From NCBI GenBank assembly GCA_038214135.1, contig JBBQSD010000076.1, forward strand, positions 1-28,028: a stretch of 28,028 nucleotides of DNA, written 5' to 3'. Positions within the stretch are counted from its first letter, which is position 1. Every line of letters begins with the position of its first letter. The DNA is from JANLSE01 sp038214135. GTDB taxonomy: Bacteria; Chloroflexota; Chloroflexia; Chloroflexales; Roseiflexaceae. Shown here piece by piece: positions 1-7,712 of the stretch. A program made the position numbers and the translations under genes. The notes under the pieces were generated by a model. The model was given only the letters and a program-made list of their open reading frames with translations, searched no databases and had not been told where the DNA came from.

Positions 1-842
1 AGTTCGTTATAGCGTGCGCCTAAACGTCGCCTTGCGCTAATGATTTCTGGCAGTCGCTTGAGCTGTTCGCGGCCCACAGCAGCCTGCACATCAGTCATAC
101 GGTAATTATAACCTACCACTGCATGGTCTTCGAAGATAACCTGATTGGCACTGTGGCGAACACGATCATTAATGCTCATGCCATGCTGGCGAAGAAGGCG
201 AAACTGGGCATCATACTCGGGATTATTGGTTGTGAGCATGCCACCATCGCCGGTTGTAATGACCTTGCGTGGGTGAAATGAGAAGCAGGTTATTGCGCCG
301 TGAGCCTTGCCCACCTTCTCCCATACACCATTCCATAGGATCTCGCTGCCACTAGCGCAGGCCGCGTCCTCGATTACCGGGATGCCATGCTGTGTGGCAA
401 TAGCCAGAATTGCGGCAAGATCGCACGGCATACCCATCTGGTGAACACACAGGATCGCTTTCGTGCGTGGAGTAATCGCCGCCTCAATCAACGCCGGATC
501 CATATTGCTCGTGGCTGGTTCAATATCGACAAAAACCGGCTCGGCATTGCAGTAGCGAATCGCATTTGCAGTAGCAATATAGGAATGACTGACAGTGATA
601 ACCTCATCGCCAGCCTTTACCCCGATCACGAGTAATGCCAGATGCAATGCCGTTGTGCAGTTCGAAACCGCGCAGGCATATGCAGTACCAGTGTAGCTTG
701 CAAACTCGCGCTCAAACGCAGCAACCTCGGGGCCTTGTGTCAGCCAGCCGGACATAATCGGACGACGGGCAGCATCGGCCTCGGCCTCACCGATCAAGGG
801 GCGAGTAAGTGGCACTGTGCGTTTTGCAGACGTAATGGTCAT
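1..842 (-). CDS. DegT/DnrJ/EryC1-family PLP sugar aminotransferase, C-terminus beyond the window
   Basis: The 280 readable codons give an N-terminal and central PLP aminotransferase of the DegT/DnrJ/EryC1/StrS fold, which transfers an amino group (usually from glutamate) to a keto nucleotide-sugar. Visible signatures are the cofactor-pocket stretch TTALHLAL (about residues 63-70), the aspartate in VIEDAACASG (D159) that contacts the PLP ring nitrogen in this family, and CFSFHPRK with the presumed Schiff-base lysine K193, followed by TTGDGGML. The ATG at 842 overlaps the TGA of the upstream epimerase in an ATGA junction, with GAAGGTG just before it, so translation is probably coupled. Family members are about 370-400 residues long, so roughly 100 residues lie past base 1. 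It is clearly a paralogue of the aminotransferase at 1960-3063 but diverged, so it probably acts on a different keto-sugar. The exact substrate cannot be read from the sequence. Confidence 0.9.
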   Translation of the reverse strand, partial: MTITSAKRTVPLTRPLIGEAEADAARRPIMSGWLTQGPEVAAFEREFASYTGTAYACAVSNCTTALHLALLVIGVKAGDEVITVSHSYIATANAIRYCNAEPVFVDIEPATSNMDPALIEAAITPRTKAILCVHQMGMPCDLAAILAIATQHGIPVIEDAACASGSEILWNGVWEKVGKAHGAITCFSFHPRKVITTGDGGMLTTNNPEYDAQFRLLRQHGMSINDRVRHSANQVIFEDHAVVGYNYRMTDVQAAVGREQLKRLPEIISARRRLGARYNE

Positions 843-1822
843 ATGGCACCTTCATTTTTCTGATTTCGCCACCATGTTACGAGATCGTGGAGGCCTTCTT
901 CAAGCTGGACCTGTGCAGAAAAGCCGATCTTCTCTTTGGCGTGGCTTGTGTCTGCCAACCGCCGTGGCACAGGATTTGTCTTTCGTTCTGGACCATATTC
1001 AAGATTCATATCCGCATCCATAACGCGCAGGAGTGCGTATGCTAGATCATTGAGGCTGGTTTCAACACCACTGGCAACATTGAAGACATCATCGGAGATA
1101 TCTGATTCGGCAGCCAGGATATTAGCACGCGCAATATCGGTGACATACACGAAGTCCATAGTCTGCTTGCCATCACCAAAAATCAGCGGTGGCTTGCCTT
1201 CCAAAATCCGATCCATCCAGCGAATGAGCACTTCGGTATAGGCACCATAGATATCCATGCGAGGGCCATAGACATTGAAGTAGCGCAGGGCGACATACTT
1301 TAAGCCATACATATCGTTGAAGCTGCGCAGCATTCCTTCGTTGAAGGCCTTGAGCGCGCCATAGATCGTTCGGTTGTTATAGGCATGATGACGCTCGGTG
1401 GTTGGGAAATCCTCAGCCAGCCCATACACAGACGCAGACGATGATGAGACGACCTTCTGAACATTGGCTTTGACAGCGGCCTCAAGCACATTAAATGTCC
1501 CATTCCCAAGCACATCCATTGCGAGGCGTGGATCTTCTGCACACTGGGTGATCCGAATGGCTGCAAGATGAAACACGAGATCAACACCCTGCATGACTTC
1601 GGCCAGCAGATTGCGATCAAGCAGATCGCCTTCGATGACTGTCAGTGGGCCACGCGCTTTGGCGGATGCCAAGTTTTCGTGGCGTCCACGAACGAAATTA
1701 TCGAGAATGATAATTTCGCCATATTTGCCATGATTGCGTCCATCCATGAGCCGATCAACAATATGTGAACCAATCAGGCCGGCACCACCGGTCACCAGCA
1801 CACGCTGTGGAGTGGGAGTCAC
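839..1822 (-). CDS. NAD-dependent nucleotide-sugar epimerase/dehydratase (extended SDR)
   Basis: A 327-residue extended short-chain dehydrogenase/reductase, the family that includes UDP-glucose 4-epimerases and nucleotide-sugar dehydratases. The Rossmann dinucleotide motif TGGAGLIG is at residues 11-18, the acidic residue that would bind the NAD ribose is D41 in ILDNF, the active-site serine region SSSASVYG is near 127-134, and the catalytic pair YxxxK is Y154/K158 in IYGALK. The length is normal for an epimerase. The start is a GTG at 1822, chosen because an excellent AAAGGAGGAG ribosome binding site precedes it and the Rossmann strand begins right after. It ends in a 4-bp overlap with the next aminotransferase. 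The substrate is unknown; in this cluster it probably reshapes the sugar before or after amination. Confidence 0.9.
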   Translation of the reverse strand: MTPTPQRVLVTGGAGLIGSHIVDRLMDGRNHGKYGEIIILDNFVRGRHENLASAKARGPLTVIEGDLLDRNLLAEVMQGVDLVFHLAAIRITQCAEDPRLAMDVLGNGTFNVLEAAVKANVQKVVSSSSASVYGLAEDFPTTERHHAYNNRTIYGALKAFNEGMLRSFNDMYGLKYVALRYFNVYGPRMDIYGAYTEVLIRWMDRILEGKPPLIFGDGKQTMDFVYVTDIARANILAAESDISDDVFNVASGVETSLNDLAYALLRVMDADMNLEYGPERKTNPVPRRLADTSHAKEKIGFSAQVQLEEGLHDLVTWWRNQKNEGAI

Positions 1823-1859
1823 GACTCCTCCTTTTTAGAGAATGAACAAATGAACATGC

Positions 1860-1943
1860 GACAATATGCTGCTTGTTCTCTTGTTTGCCATTGAACCAGA
1901 GAACAAACGTCTGAAGTTTTGTTATGCTCTCTATGAGATTCTG
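1860..1943. repeat. Dispersed stem-loop element, copy A
   Basis: This 137-bp gap between two sugar genes contains a sequence of about 85 bp that recurs, diverged, at 22113-22198. Shared blocks include GCTTGTTC, CTTGTT, TGAAC, GAACAA, GTTTTGTT and CTCTCTAT, about 70 percent identical by eye. Copy A can form a 9-bp stem, TTGTTCTCT (1873-1881) with AGAGAACAA (1898-1906), around a 16-nt loop. It is in the same orientation as copy B relative to the plus strand. Its role is unknown: a non-autonomous mobile repeat, a structured RNA and a regulatory site are all possible. Confidence 0.7.
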
Positions 1944-1959
1944 GATCTGCACATTCCAA

Positions 1960-3063
1960 TTATGACTGCTTCATCCAGGTATTGAGTGCTGCGACGACTT
2001 GCTCCTGCTGTACTGGTTGAAGTTCTGGGAACATTGGTAGCGAGAGTTCTTCGATTGCGGCTGCCTCAGCATGGGGGAAGTCGCCAGGTTTGTGACCAAG
2101 TTCAGCAAAGGCATGTTGCAGGTGAACCGGGATTGGGTAGTGAATGCCAGTTGCGATCTGATGATCATGCAGAAACGATTGGAGCGTATCGCGTTGTGCA
2201 TGGCGAATTGCATAGATATGATACACATGGCGGGTATTCGGGCTGGAAACAGGAGTATTTATTCCACTGCCAGCTAGCAGTGTATCATAGTATGCAGCTG
2301 CTGTGCGCCGTGCGTCGGTCCAGGCTTCAATATAACCCATCTTCACGCGCAGCACCGCTCCCTGCATGCCCTCCAAACGGAAATTATAGCCCTTCAGTTC
2401 GTGATGATAGCGGCGCTCGGCACCCCAATCGCGCAGCATACGAACGGTTCGTGCAATCTCGGGGTTATTGGTCGTGACAGCGCCACCCTCGCCATAGGCA
2501 CCAAGGTTTTTTCCAGGGTAAAAACTGAAACAACCAGCATCGCCAATGCTACCAACGCGCTGGCCCTTATATTCTGCACCATGAGCCTGGCATGCATCCT
2601 CAATGACGATCAGGCCATGACGTTTGGCAATTGCCATAATCGGATCCATATCGGCTGGCTGCCCATAGAGATGGATCGGCACAATAGCCTTGGTGCGTGG
2701 TGTGATCGCCGCCTCGATCTTGGTTGGATCAATTGTATATGTCTGCGGGTCAATGTCAACGAACACCGGTGTTGCGCCAGTATAATCAATTGCGGAAGTA
2801 GTCGCAATAAATGTGAATGGGGTGGTGATGACTTCATCGCCACGGCCAATACCTGCCGCAAGGAGCGCCAGATGTAACGCGCTCGTTCCGGTGTTCACGC
2901 CCAGGGCATGGCTGGTGTTTGTATAGTTGGCAAAGAGTTCCTCGAATGCCGCTACTTCCTTGCCAAGCACAAACTGTGTACTACTGAGAACCCCGAGCAC
3001 GGCTGCATCGATTTCTGGTTTGATCGAGAGATATTGTGCTTTGAGGTCGACAAATGGAACCAT
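1960..3063 (-). CDS. DegT/DnrJ/EryC1 aminotransferase, WbpE/WlbC-like
   Basis: A complete 367-residue PLP-dependent aminotransferase. It would convert a UDP-3-keto sugar made by the neighbouring dehydrogenase into the 3-amino sugar. Visible are NTGTSALHLALL (about 57-68), the ring-nitrogen aspartate D156 in VIEDACQAHGA, and GCFSFYPGKNLGAYGEGG with the presumed Schiff-base lysine K185. The start at 3063 (MVPFVDLKAQY) was chosen over an upstream in-frame ATG because AAAGGAG lies just before it and family members begin with exactly this kind of FVDLKAQY segment. It lies 87 bp downstream of the dehydrogenase gene, and order and content match wbpB-wbpE/wlbA-wlbC clusters. Substrate identity is inferred from the neighbours; related enzymes such as PglE or DesV-type use other sugars, so the exact product is open. 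Confidence 0.88.
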   Translation of the reverse strand: MVPFVDLKAQYLSIKPEIDAAVLGVLSSTQFVLGKEVAAFEELFANYTNTSHALGVNTGTSALHLALLAAGIGRGDEVITTPFTFIATTSAIDYTGATPVFVDIDPQTYTIDPTKIEAAITPRTKAIVPIHLYGQPADMDPIMAIAKRHGLIVIEDACQAHGAEYKGQRVGSIGDAGCFSFYPGKNLGAYGEGGAVTTNNPEIARTVRMLRDWGAERRYHHELKGYNFRLEGMQGAVLRVKMGYIEAWTDARRTAAAYYDTLLAGSGINTPVSSPNTRHVYHIYAIRHAQRDTLQSFLHDHQIATGIHYPIPVHLQHAFAELGHKPGDFPHAEAAAIEELSLPMFPELQPVQQEQVVAALNTWMKQS

Positions 3064-3150
3064 GGATGGATCTCCTTTGATCAAGATAGCCGAAGAGATG
3101 ATCAACTCGAATAATCTATTCAGCTGCAAGATTTCGAATGTAGCATGCTA

Positions 3151-4158
3151 TTAGAGTTCGATAGGTTGCCCGTGATTGGCCATCGAGCGCGAGGCGGCTT
3201 CCAGAATGCGCACAATACGCAACCCAGAATGCCCATCGGAGAGCGGACGTTGACGTTTTTCGATACATTCGATGAAATGTTCGGCTTCGATCTTGAGGGC
3301 CTCAACATTATCGATACGCGGTGCCCACATATCGCCGGTGCGATAGCCGACATGCCGCTGATAGATTGCGCTATCGTCCTGCCCGACAATAATGCCCTTA
3401 TCGTAGACCTTGATCTTCTCGCTCATTTCGATGTCATCGAACACGATCATCTTTTCGGAACATCCAATCAGGGTTTGACGTACTTTCACGGGGGCCAACC
3501 AGTTGACATGGAAATGGGCGATGAGGTTATCGTTGAAGAAACATGTCAGGTAGGCCATATTCTCTGGGCGGCCAGGGACGTGAGCCATGCCAGTGGCAGC
3601 GACCATGGTTGGGCTACGGTCTATCAAATAATCCATAATCGATAGATCGTGAACCGCCAGATCCCAGAGGACGTTTACATCGCTTTGGAAGAGGCCCAGA
3701 TTGACGCGCACAGAGTCGTAATAGTAGAGTTGACCGAGTGTGCCTGAATTAAGCAAATCTTTAATCTTGCGCACGGCACTGGTATAGATGAACGTATGGT
3801 CAACCATTAGGGTTAACTGGCTTTTTTCCGCCTGTTCTACCAAGCGCTCGGCTTGCTCAACACTGGCGGTGAATGGTTTCTCGACAAACACATGCTTGCC
3901 AGCTTGGAGTGCCTGCATCGCAAGAGCAAAGTGTGATGACACTGGTGTTGCAACTGCGACTGCATCAATCAGTGGGTTACTCAGCATCTCGCGAACTTCG
4001 GAATAGGTCTGGACGGATGGATAGACCTTCTCAACCAAGGCCCGCTGATCTGCACGCTGATCACAAACTGCGATCACCTGAGCGCCCCGAGCCTGTGAGA
4101 AGTTGCGAACGAGATTTGGACCCCAATACCCATACCCGATGACCCCAATACCAACCAT
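3151..4158 (-). CDS. Gfo/Idh/MocA-family sugar dehydrogenase, WbpB/WlbA-like
   Basis: A 335-residue NAD(P)-dependent oxidoreductase. The N-terminal Rossmann motif GYGYWG is at residues 7-12 and the family's hallmark EKP is in HVFVEKPFTAS (about 94-104), followed by the C-terminal alpha/beta domain. WbpB/WlbA oxidise C3 of UDP-GlcNAc-uronic acid to give the 3-keto sugar that the next enzyme aminates, and this gene lies directly upstream of such an aminotransferase. The start at 4158 (MVGIGVIGYGYWG) is supported by AAAGGA seven bases upstream; a longer in-frame extension would place 35 extra residues before the Rossmann fold and has no good binding site. The 256-bp gap to the acetyltransferase gene holds a 16-bp imperfect inverted repeat. 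Another Gfo/Idh/MocA substrate is possible, since the family is broad. Confidence 0.85.
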   Translation of the reverse strand: MVGIGVIGYGYWGPNLVRNFSQARGAQVIAVCDQRADQRALVEKVYPSVQTYSEVREMLSNPLIDAVAVATPVSSHFALAMQALQAGKHVFVEKPFTASVEQAERLVEQAEKSQLTLMVDHTFIYTSAVRKIKDLLNSGTLGQLYYYDSVRVNLGLFQSDVNVLWDLAVHDLSIMDYLIDRSPTMVAATGMAHVPGRPENMAYLTCFFNDNLIAHFHVNWLAPVKVRQTLIGCSEKMIVFDDIEMSEKIKVYDKGIIVGQDDSAIYQRHVGYRTGDMWAPRIDNVEALKIEAEHFIECIEKRQRPLSDGHSGLRIVRILEAASRSMANHGQPIEL

Positions 4159-4283
4159 GAAAGTATCCTTTGGCGCGATAGTTATCAGGCAATAGTTATT
4201 GTCTAATAACGAAATAAACTGTTGGGCAATACTAATCCGCAGCGATGAGGAATTGGTGATCACGAATCAATGGCACTATGACT

Positions 4284-4328
4284 ATCTCGTTACCGATTGA
4301 TAAAGTCGTAACCAATCCGTAACGAGAT
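4284..4328. repeat. 16-bp imperfect inverted repeat between acetyltransferase and dehydrogenase genes
   Basis: ATCTCGTTACCGATTG (4284-4299) pairs with CAATCCGTAACGAGAT (4313-4328), 15 of 16 positions complementary, around a 13-nt loop. There is no T-run on either side, so it does not look like a standard intrinsic terminator. It sits in the 256-bp gap 4159-4414, downstream of one sugar gene and about 126 bp upstream of the next. It could be an operator, an attenuator or an mRNA-stabilising hairpin. The rest of the gap shows no recognisable feature. Confidence 0.7.
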
Positions 4329-4414
4329 TGTTCAGCATTCGAAACAATATTATGTGGTGAAGTATGCTTGATGAGGATTGATGAGGGTTGGATTGTACAG
4401 GGGAGCAATATCGA

Positions 4415-4969
4415 CTAGCCTGTGGTTTCTTCTTTTGTGCGTTCAATTGCTTCTGCTTGTGTGGTACAGCGTACCCCTGATGCACTGAGATACCCGACTA
4501 TTCGGGCAGGATTGCCGACAACAATCGCGTAATCTGGTACATCGCGGGTGACGATAGTGCCTGAGCCGACCATGGCCCAGCGCCCAATGGTAACGCCTGT
4601 TACCACGATTGCGCCAGCGCCAAGCGCTGCACCATACTGGATGTGTGTATGCCCAACATGCCAATCGGATGCGCTCTTGAGGGTACCATTCGGATTAATT
4701 GCGCGGGGGAGTTTATCGTTGGTGAAAATGACATGCGGGCCAATAAATACGCCATCATCGACAGTTAGACCAACATATAGCGACGCATTATTCTGAATCT
4801 TGACGTTATCGCCGATTGTGACATCAAATTCAATATAGGTATTGCGGCCAACAATACAATTACGGCCAATTCGCGCTCGTTCACGAATTTGTACATTGGC
4901 CCAGATACGGGTGCCTTCGCCAATTTCCGCAAGTGGGGAAACATCTGCTGTTGGATGAATTGTTGCCAT
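4415..4969 (-). CDS. Left-handed beta-helix sugar N-acetyltransferase, WbpD/WlbB-like
   Basis: A 184-residue hexapeptide-repeat acyltransferase. Nearly the whole protein is built from LbH-type turns such as IGEGTRIW, IGRNCIVGRN, IGDNVKIQ, DGVFIGPHV, LGAGAIVVTG and IGRWAMVGSG, ending in DVPDYAIVVGNPARIVG, a typical C-terminal motif of these trimeric enzymes. WbpD/WlbB use acetyl-CoA to acetylate the 3-amino group of UDP-GlcNAc(3NH2)A, fitting the dehydrogenase and aminotransferase downstream. The start at 4969 (MATIHPTADVSP) is chosen because AAAGGA is seven bases upstream; a longer reading frame runs into the tandem repeat region and is not credible. This is the first gene of the sugar operon visible here. 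A WbpA-type 6-dehydrogenase and WbpI-type 2-epimerase are not in the window. Confidence 0.88.
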   Translation of the reverse strand: MATIHPTADVSPLAEIGEGTRIWANVQIRERARIGRNCIVGRNTYIEFDVTIGDNVKIQNNASLYVGLTVDDGVFIGPHVIFTNDKLPRAINPNGTLKSASDWHVGHTHIQYGAALGAGAIVVTGVTIGRWAMVGSGTIVTRDVPDYAIVVGNPARIVGYLSASGVRCTTQAEAIERTKEETTG

Positions 4970-5031
4970 ATGATGTCCTTTCATATAATGTAATAAAGAT
5001 TTACTATTAAAACGCGGATTTCTTCTCTCCA

Positions 5032-5051
5032 CCGCAGGCTGAAGCCTGCGG
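5032..5051. repeat. 20-bp palindromic repeat, identical copy at 24855-24874
   Basis: CCGCAGGCTGAAGCCTGCGG forms 8-bp arms around a 4-base centre. An identical 20-base copy occurs about 20 kb away at 24855-24874, and a related hairpin (GCCGCGTGGCTTCAGCC...) lies at 24896-24918. It behaves like a REP-type intergenic repeat family. Confidence 0.8.
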
Positions 5052-5155
5052 CCAAGAAGCACTGCACGCGGTACCCGATGTGTAGGTTCACGTACATACG
5101 CCTGCGGCCAAGAAGCACTGCACGCGATACCCGATGCGTAGGTTCATGTGCATAA
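5044..5155. repeat. 56-bp tandem direct repeat, two copies
   Basis: Bases 5044-5099 and 5100-5155 are adjacent copies of the same 56-bp unit starting GCCTGCGGCCAAGAAGCAC, differing at about five positions. The first copy overlaps the right arm of the CCGCAGGC palindrome, suggesting the duplication arose from the repeat itself. Confidence 0.85.
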
Positions 5156-5228
5156 CATTCATCTGTCATAACCAAGAATCAAGACAAGGTTTCTGCGGGG
5201 TGCGTCCCTTGCACGAGTTGCGGGCGTA

Positions 5229-5250
5229 GGGACGCGCTATAGCGCGTCCC
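5229..5250. repeat. Perfect 22-bp palindrome, GGACGCG family
   Basis: The left half GGGACGCGCTA is followed directly by its reverse complement TAGCGCGTCCC. A sister palindrome with ATATAT-type centre, GGACGCGATATATCGCGTCC, is at 20989-21008. In both cases GTA/TTAC precedes the left half. This marks a second dispersed palindrome family. Confidence 0.8.
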
Positions 5251-5470
5251 GGCCGTACACAAGCAGGATGAATCCAAACGGTAACGTACTCACGAACCTT
5301 GTCCAAGAAGCGATCAGCTTTTTTGTGTGGATGGATACTGACACTACCACGGTACACGCTGTTGCTGATACAAGCGTTGATTGGTCGAGCGCTGTTCGCT
5401 ACAGCACAGAGCTCATGTAACCAAACTGAAAGCTGAGAGCTAATAAGAATGCTGAACGCATACCAGGGAG

Positions 5471-6532
5471 TTACTTGGATATTTCGGCCAATTGCGCTTG
5501 TTTGTGTTCGGCCTCAAGCAGTGCTTTTTTGCGCTCGCTGCCCCATCGATACCCGCCAATGGCACCACTGCCAGCAACAACCCGGTGGCATGGGATGATC
5601 AGTGCGACGGGATTGTTGCCACATGCCTGGCCGACTGCTCGGGCCGCACCAGGCTTGCCAATCGCCTGGGCGATCTCACCATAGGTGCGTGTTGTGCCCA
5701 ATGGGATCTCGCGCAACGCCTGCCAGACCTGCTCCTGAAATGCGGTTGCGCGCACGTCGATGGGCAAATCCAGATGTGGTTCGCGTCCTTCGAGATATGC
5801 AACGATTGCTGCCACCCATGGCGCGAGTATGCTCTCATCGCGGGTGATCTGTGCAAGCGGTACTTCGCTGTGCAATGCCTGTTCCAGTATGGCATCCTGA
5901 TCGCCAAGTGCGACAAAGCACACCCCTCGTTCGGTTGCGGCAACCAATAACCGCCCAAGTGGGCTGCTGGTTGTTGTGAAGCGGATCTGGGTGCCAGCAC
6001 CACCGCGCCGATAGGCCGTTGGCGTCATTCCTAATCGGCTTGGTGCTTCACTATATGCCCGCCCGCTCGATCCATACCCAGCATCATACAGGGCTGTTGT
6101 CACATCATTGCCATTTTTGAGTTCAACACGTAATCGTTCTGCACGGCGGGCCTGGGCATATTCACGCGGCGAAACGCCAACAATACGCGTAAAAACACGC
6201 TGCAGGTGGGCAGGGCTGATGGCAAAGCGTGTTCCGAGTTCGCCAAGCGTTGGAATGGCATCATCTGCCTGATCGAGTACCCGGCAAACCTGCTTGATCA
6301 GTGCAACTTGGGTATCGACTTCGGTTGGTCGACAGCGCAAACATGGGCGGAAGCCAGCCTGTGTCGCATCGCTGATTTGTGTGAAGAATTGAACATTATC
6401 GCGCTGTGGCCGCCGTGATGGGCACGATGGCCGACAAAAGATTCCCGTTGTTCGAACCGCATAGACGAATGAACCATCATGATGTGTGTCGCGGGCCAGT
6501 ACCGCGTCCCAGCAGTGTTCAGTGTCAAGCAT
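5471..6532 (-). CDS. ada: Ada: bifunctional alkyl-DNA repair methyltransferase and transcriptional activator
   Basis: A 353-residue protein with full Ada architecture, essentially the length of E. coli Ada. The N-terminal zinc-binding methyl-phosphotriester repair domain shows FCRPSC (C33, C37) and RPCLRC (C64, C67), the four zinc ligands, with C33 the expected methyl acceptor. An AraC-type helix-turn-helix follows (about 95-185: FAISPAHLQRVF and AYSEAPSRLGMTPTAYRR). The C-terminal O6-alkylguanine-DNA methyltransferase domain ends with IPCHRVV, whose C315 is the suicide acceptor. The start at 6532 (MLDTEHCWDAVLARD) fits the E. coli N-terminus and has AAGGAG six bases upstream; a longer frame overlaps the preceding gene and is rejected. 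It lies 70 bp downstream of the YkgJ-like gene on the same strand, so it may be co-transcribed or have its own promoter. Ada normally autoregulates once methylated; no operator was identified. Confidence 0.95.
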   Translation of the reverse strand: MLDTEHCWDAVLARDTHHDGSFVYAVRTTGIFCRPSCPSRRPQRDNVQFFTQISDATQAGFRPCLRCRPTEVDTQVALIKQVCRVLDQADDAIPTLGELGTRFAISPAHLQRVFTRIVGVSPREYAQARRAERLRVELKNGNDVTTALYDAGYGSSGRAYSEAPSRLGMTPTAYRRGGAGTQIRFTTTSSPLGRLLVAATERGVCFVALGDQDAILEQALHSEVPLAQITRDESILAPWVAAIVAYLEGREPHLDLPIDVRATAFQEQVWQALREIPLGTTRTYGEIAQAIGKPGAARAVGQACGNNPVALIIPCHRVVAGSGAIGGYRWGSERKKALLEAEHKQAQLAEISK

Positions 6533-6602
6533 GCTGCTCTCCTTTACTTCTACTGGGACATGGTAGCTGGTTGTTGGTTTGTACACCATCCGCAGTATGC
6601 GC

Positions 6603-7709
6603 TCAAACTGTGCGTAATCGCTGTTCGATATGGTTGCGAATGGTGGCAGTTGGTGGATGTTCAACAATGGCACCATTATTATCGAACTGGAAGCATTCGG
6701 CCAACCAATCGAACTGATCAAGTTTCAGCCGGAGGAAGTTTTCTGGGCGCGGCTGACCAAAGTTTGGCCGATAGGTACACTTCCAGGCATCATAATAGCG
6801 GCAGATCAATGGCCGTTCTGCTTGCCCAAACACACCGCAGCGATTGCCCTGAAGGTGGCGACATGTTGTTTTGACGGCCAGCGACCATGTTCCATCGCTG
6901 ATGCCAAGCTCCACGCCAGGAAAACCGAGGCAGAAACGTAGGTGATCGAGGCTGGATATATGCGCCGGGCGTGATTGCGGGAAGACCAGGGTTGTGCAGC
7001 AATAGGCAGCGCAGCTATCGCAGGGATTGCTGAGATTGCCATAGCTTTGTGGTTGGGAACCCTTGCTTGGGATGCTTTCGAGATTGATCACCATGGACTT
7101 CCAGGCATCCTCGATTGGATCGGATGTTGGTGGCGGTGCAGGCGATGCGGGCGGGGTCGGCGGTAGGCGGGCAATCTCTTCGAGCATCCACAACCAATCC
7201 GGCACTTCGACAATATTGCGTAGCTCATCGAAGCGAGTGTGTTCGACGATCCATTCCATGCGCTGGCGATCAATTCGTAGAAACTCATCATTGATACTGT
7301 GCGTCAGCACCCGTTTGTACCAGCATGTATAGGGATTGTAGTTGATACAGATCTGGGGCTGCTGTGGCGTATTGTGAATTGTACAGGCGAAGGTCTCGCG
7401 GTTCAGAAACCGGCATGGATAGCGATAATAGACGCTCCAGTTGCCATCTGAGGAGAGGCCAAGTTCGATATGATCGAAGTTCAATAGATAGATCGCATGA
7501 TCGAGTTCCATCATATTGCGAACTTTAAAATTATGTAATGGCAGATAGGTACAACACGGCGATGTCGCACATGTCGCACATGGCGATTGGCGTGCATCTG
7601 TGAAATTGCGCTGGTTCTCGACGAGGGGAATGACACTTTCGGCAATACTATTCCAGGGGGTGCGCAGGATCGTCATAGCACGTTCTTCTACTGTATGATC
7701 GCTGGCCAT
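6603..7709 (-). CDS. Protein with two tandem YkgJ/UPF0153-like cysteine-cluster domains
   Basis: A 368-residue protein that is an internal duplication of a YkgJ-type (CxxCx3-4CC) putative zinc/iron-chelating domain. Copy 1 has C44, C47, C52, C53, C99, C109, C121 and C129; copy 2 has C230, C233, C237, C238, C283, C291, C303 and C311. The surrounding residues also repeat: FDHIELGLSSDGNWSVYYR versus FPGVELGISDGTWSLAVK, and PCRFL...TF/CGVF...PQICINY/PLICRYY. A proline-rich linker (about 182-198) lies between them. Eight cysteines per copy suggest metal or Fe-S binding; the biochemical role of the family is not established. Start at 7709 begins three bases after the lipoprotein stop, so translational coupling is likely; an alternative ATG at 7676 is possible. 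Most YkgJ family proteins have a single domain, so the duplication is notable. Confidence 0.75.
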   Translation of the reverse strand: MASDHTVEERAMTILRTPWNSIAESVIPLVENQRNFTDARQSPCATCATSPCCTYLPLHNFKVRNMMELDHAIYLLNFDHIELGLSSDGNWSVYYRYPCRFLNRETFACTIHNTPQQPQICINYNPYTCWYKRVLTHSINDEFLRIDRQRMEWIVEHTRFDELRNIVEVPDWLWMLEEIARLPPTPPASPAPPPTSDPIEDAWKSMVINLESIPSKGSQPQSYGNLSNPCDSCAAYCCTTLVFPQSRPAHISSLDHLRFCLGFPGVELGISDGTWSLAVKTTCRHLQGNRCGVFGQAERPLICRYYDAWKCTYRPNFGQPRPENFLRLKLDQFDWLAECFQFDNNGAIVEHPPTATIRNHIEQRLRTV

Positions 7710-7712
7710 AAG

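Larger units (their letters stand above)
4970..5470. other. Repeat-rich intergenic spacer
   Basis: This 500-bp gap separates the start of the sugar operon from the 3' end of ada. It holds no convincing gene. The left third carries a 20-bp palindrome and a 56-bp tandem duplication, the middle holds a perfect 22-bp palindrome (5229-5250), and 5251-5470 shows nothing I can name. An AT-rich stretch at 4975-5012 just upstream of the acetyltransferase start probably contains its promoter, but no clear -35/-10 pair stands out. Confidence 0.7.

Noticed and set aside
1873..1906. SOS-type LexA box (GAAC-N4-GTTC) in the GAACAA/TTGTTC element.
   Set aside because: The half-sites are in the outward TTGTTC...GAACAA order with a 16-17 base gap, not the GAAC-N4-GTTC spacing, and the stem-loop reading explains both copies.
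1986..2477. Plus-strand frame of 163 codons opposite the aminotransferase.
   Set aside because: It is antisense to a gene with intact catalytic motifs and shows no recognisable domain.
5166..5357. Small minus-strand reading frame in the repeat spacer.
   Set aside because: It runs across the palindrome at 5229-5250, has no ribosome site, and the residue pattern is not protein-like.
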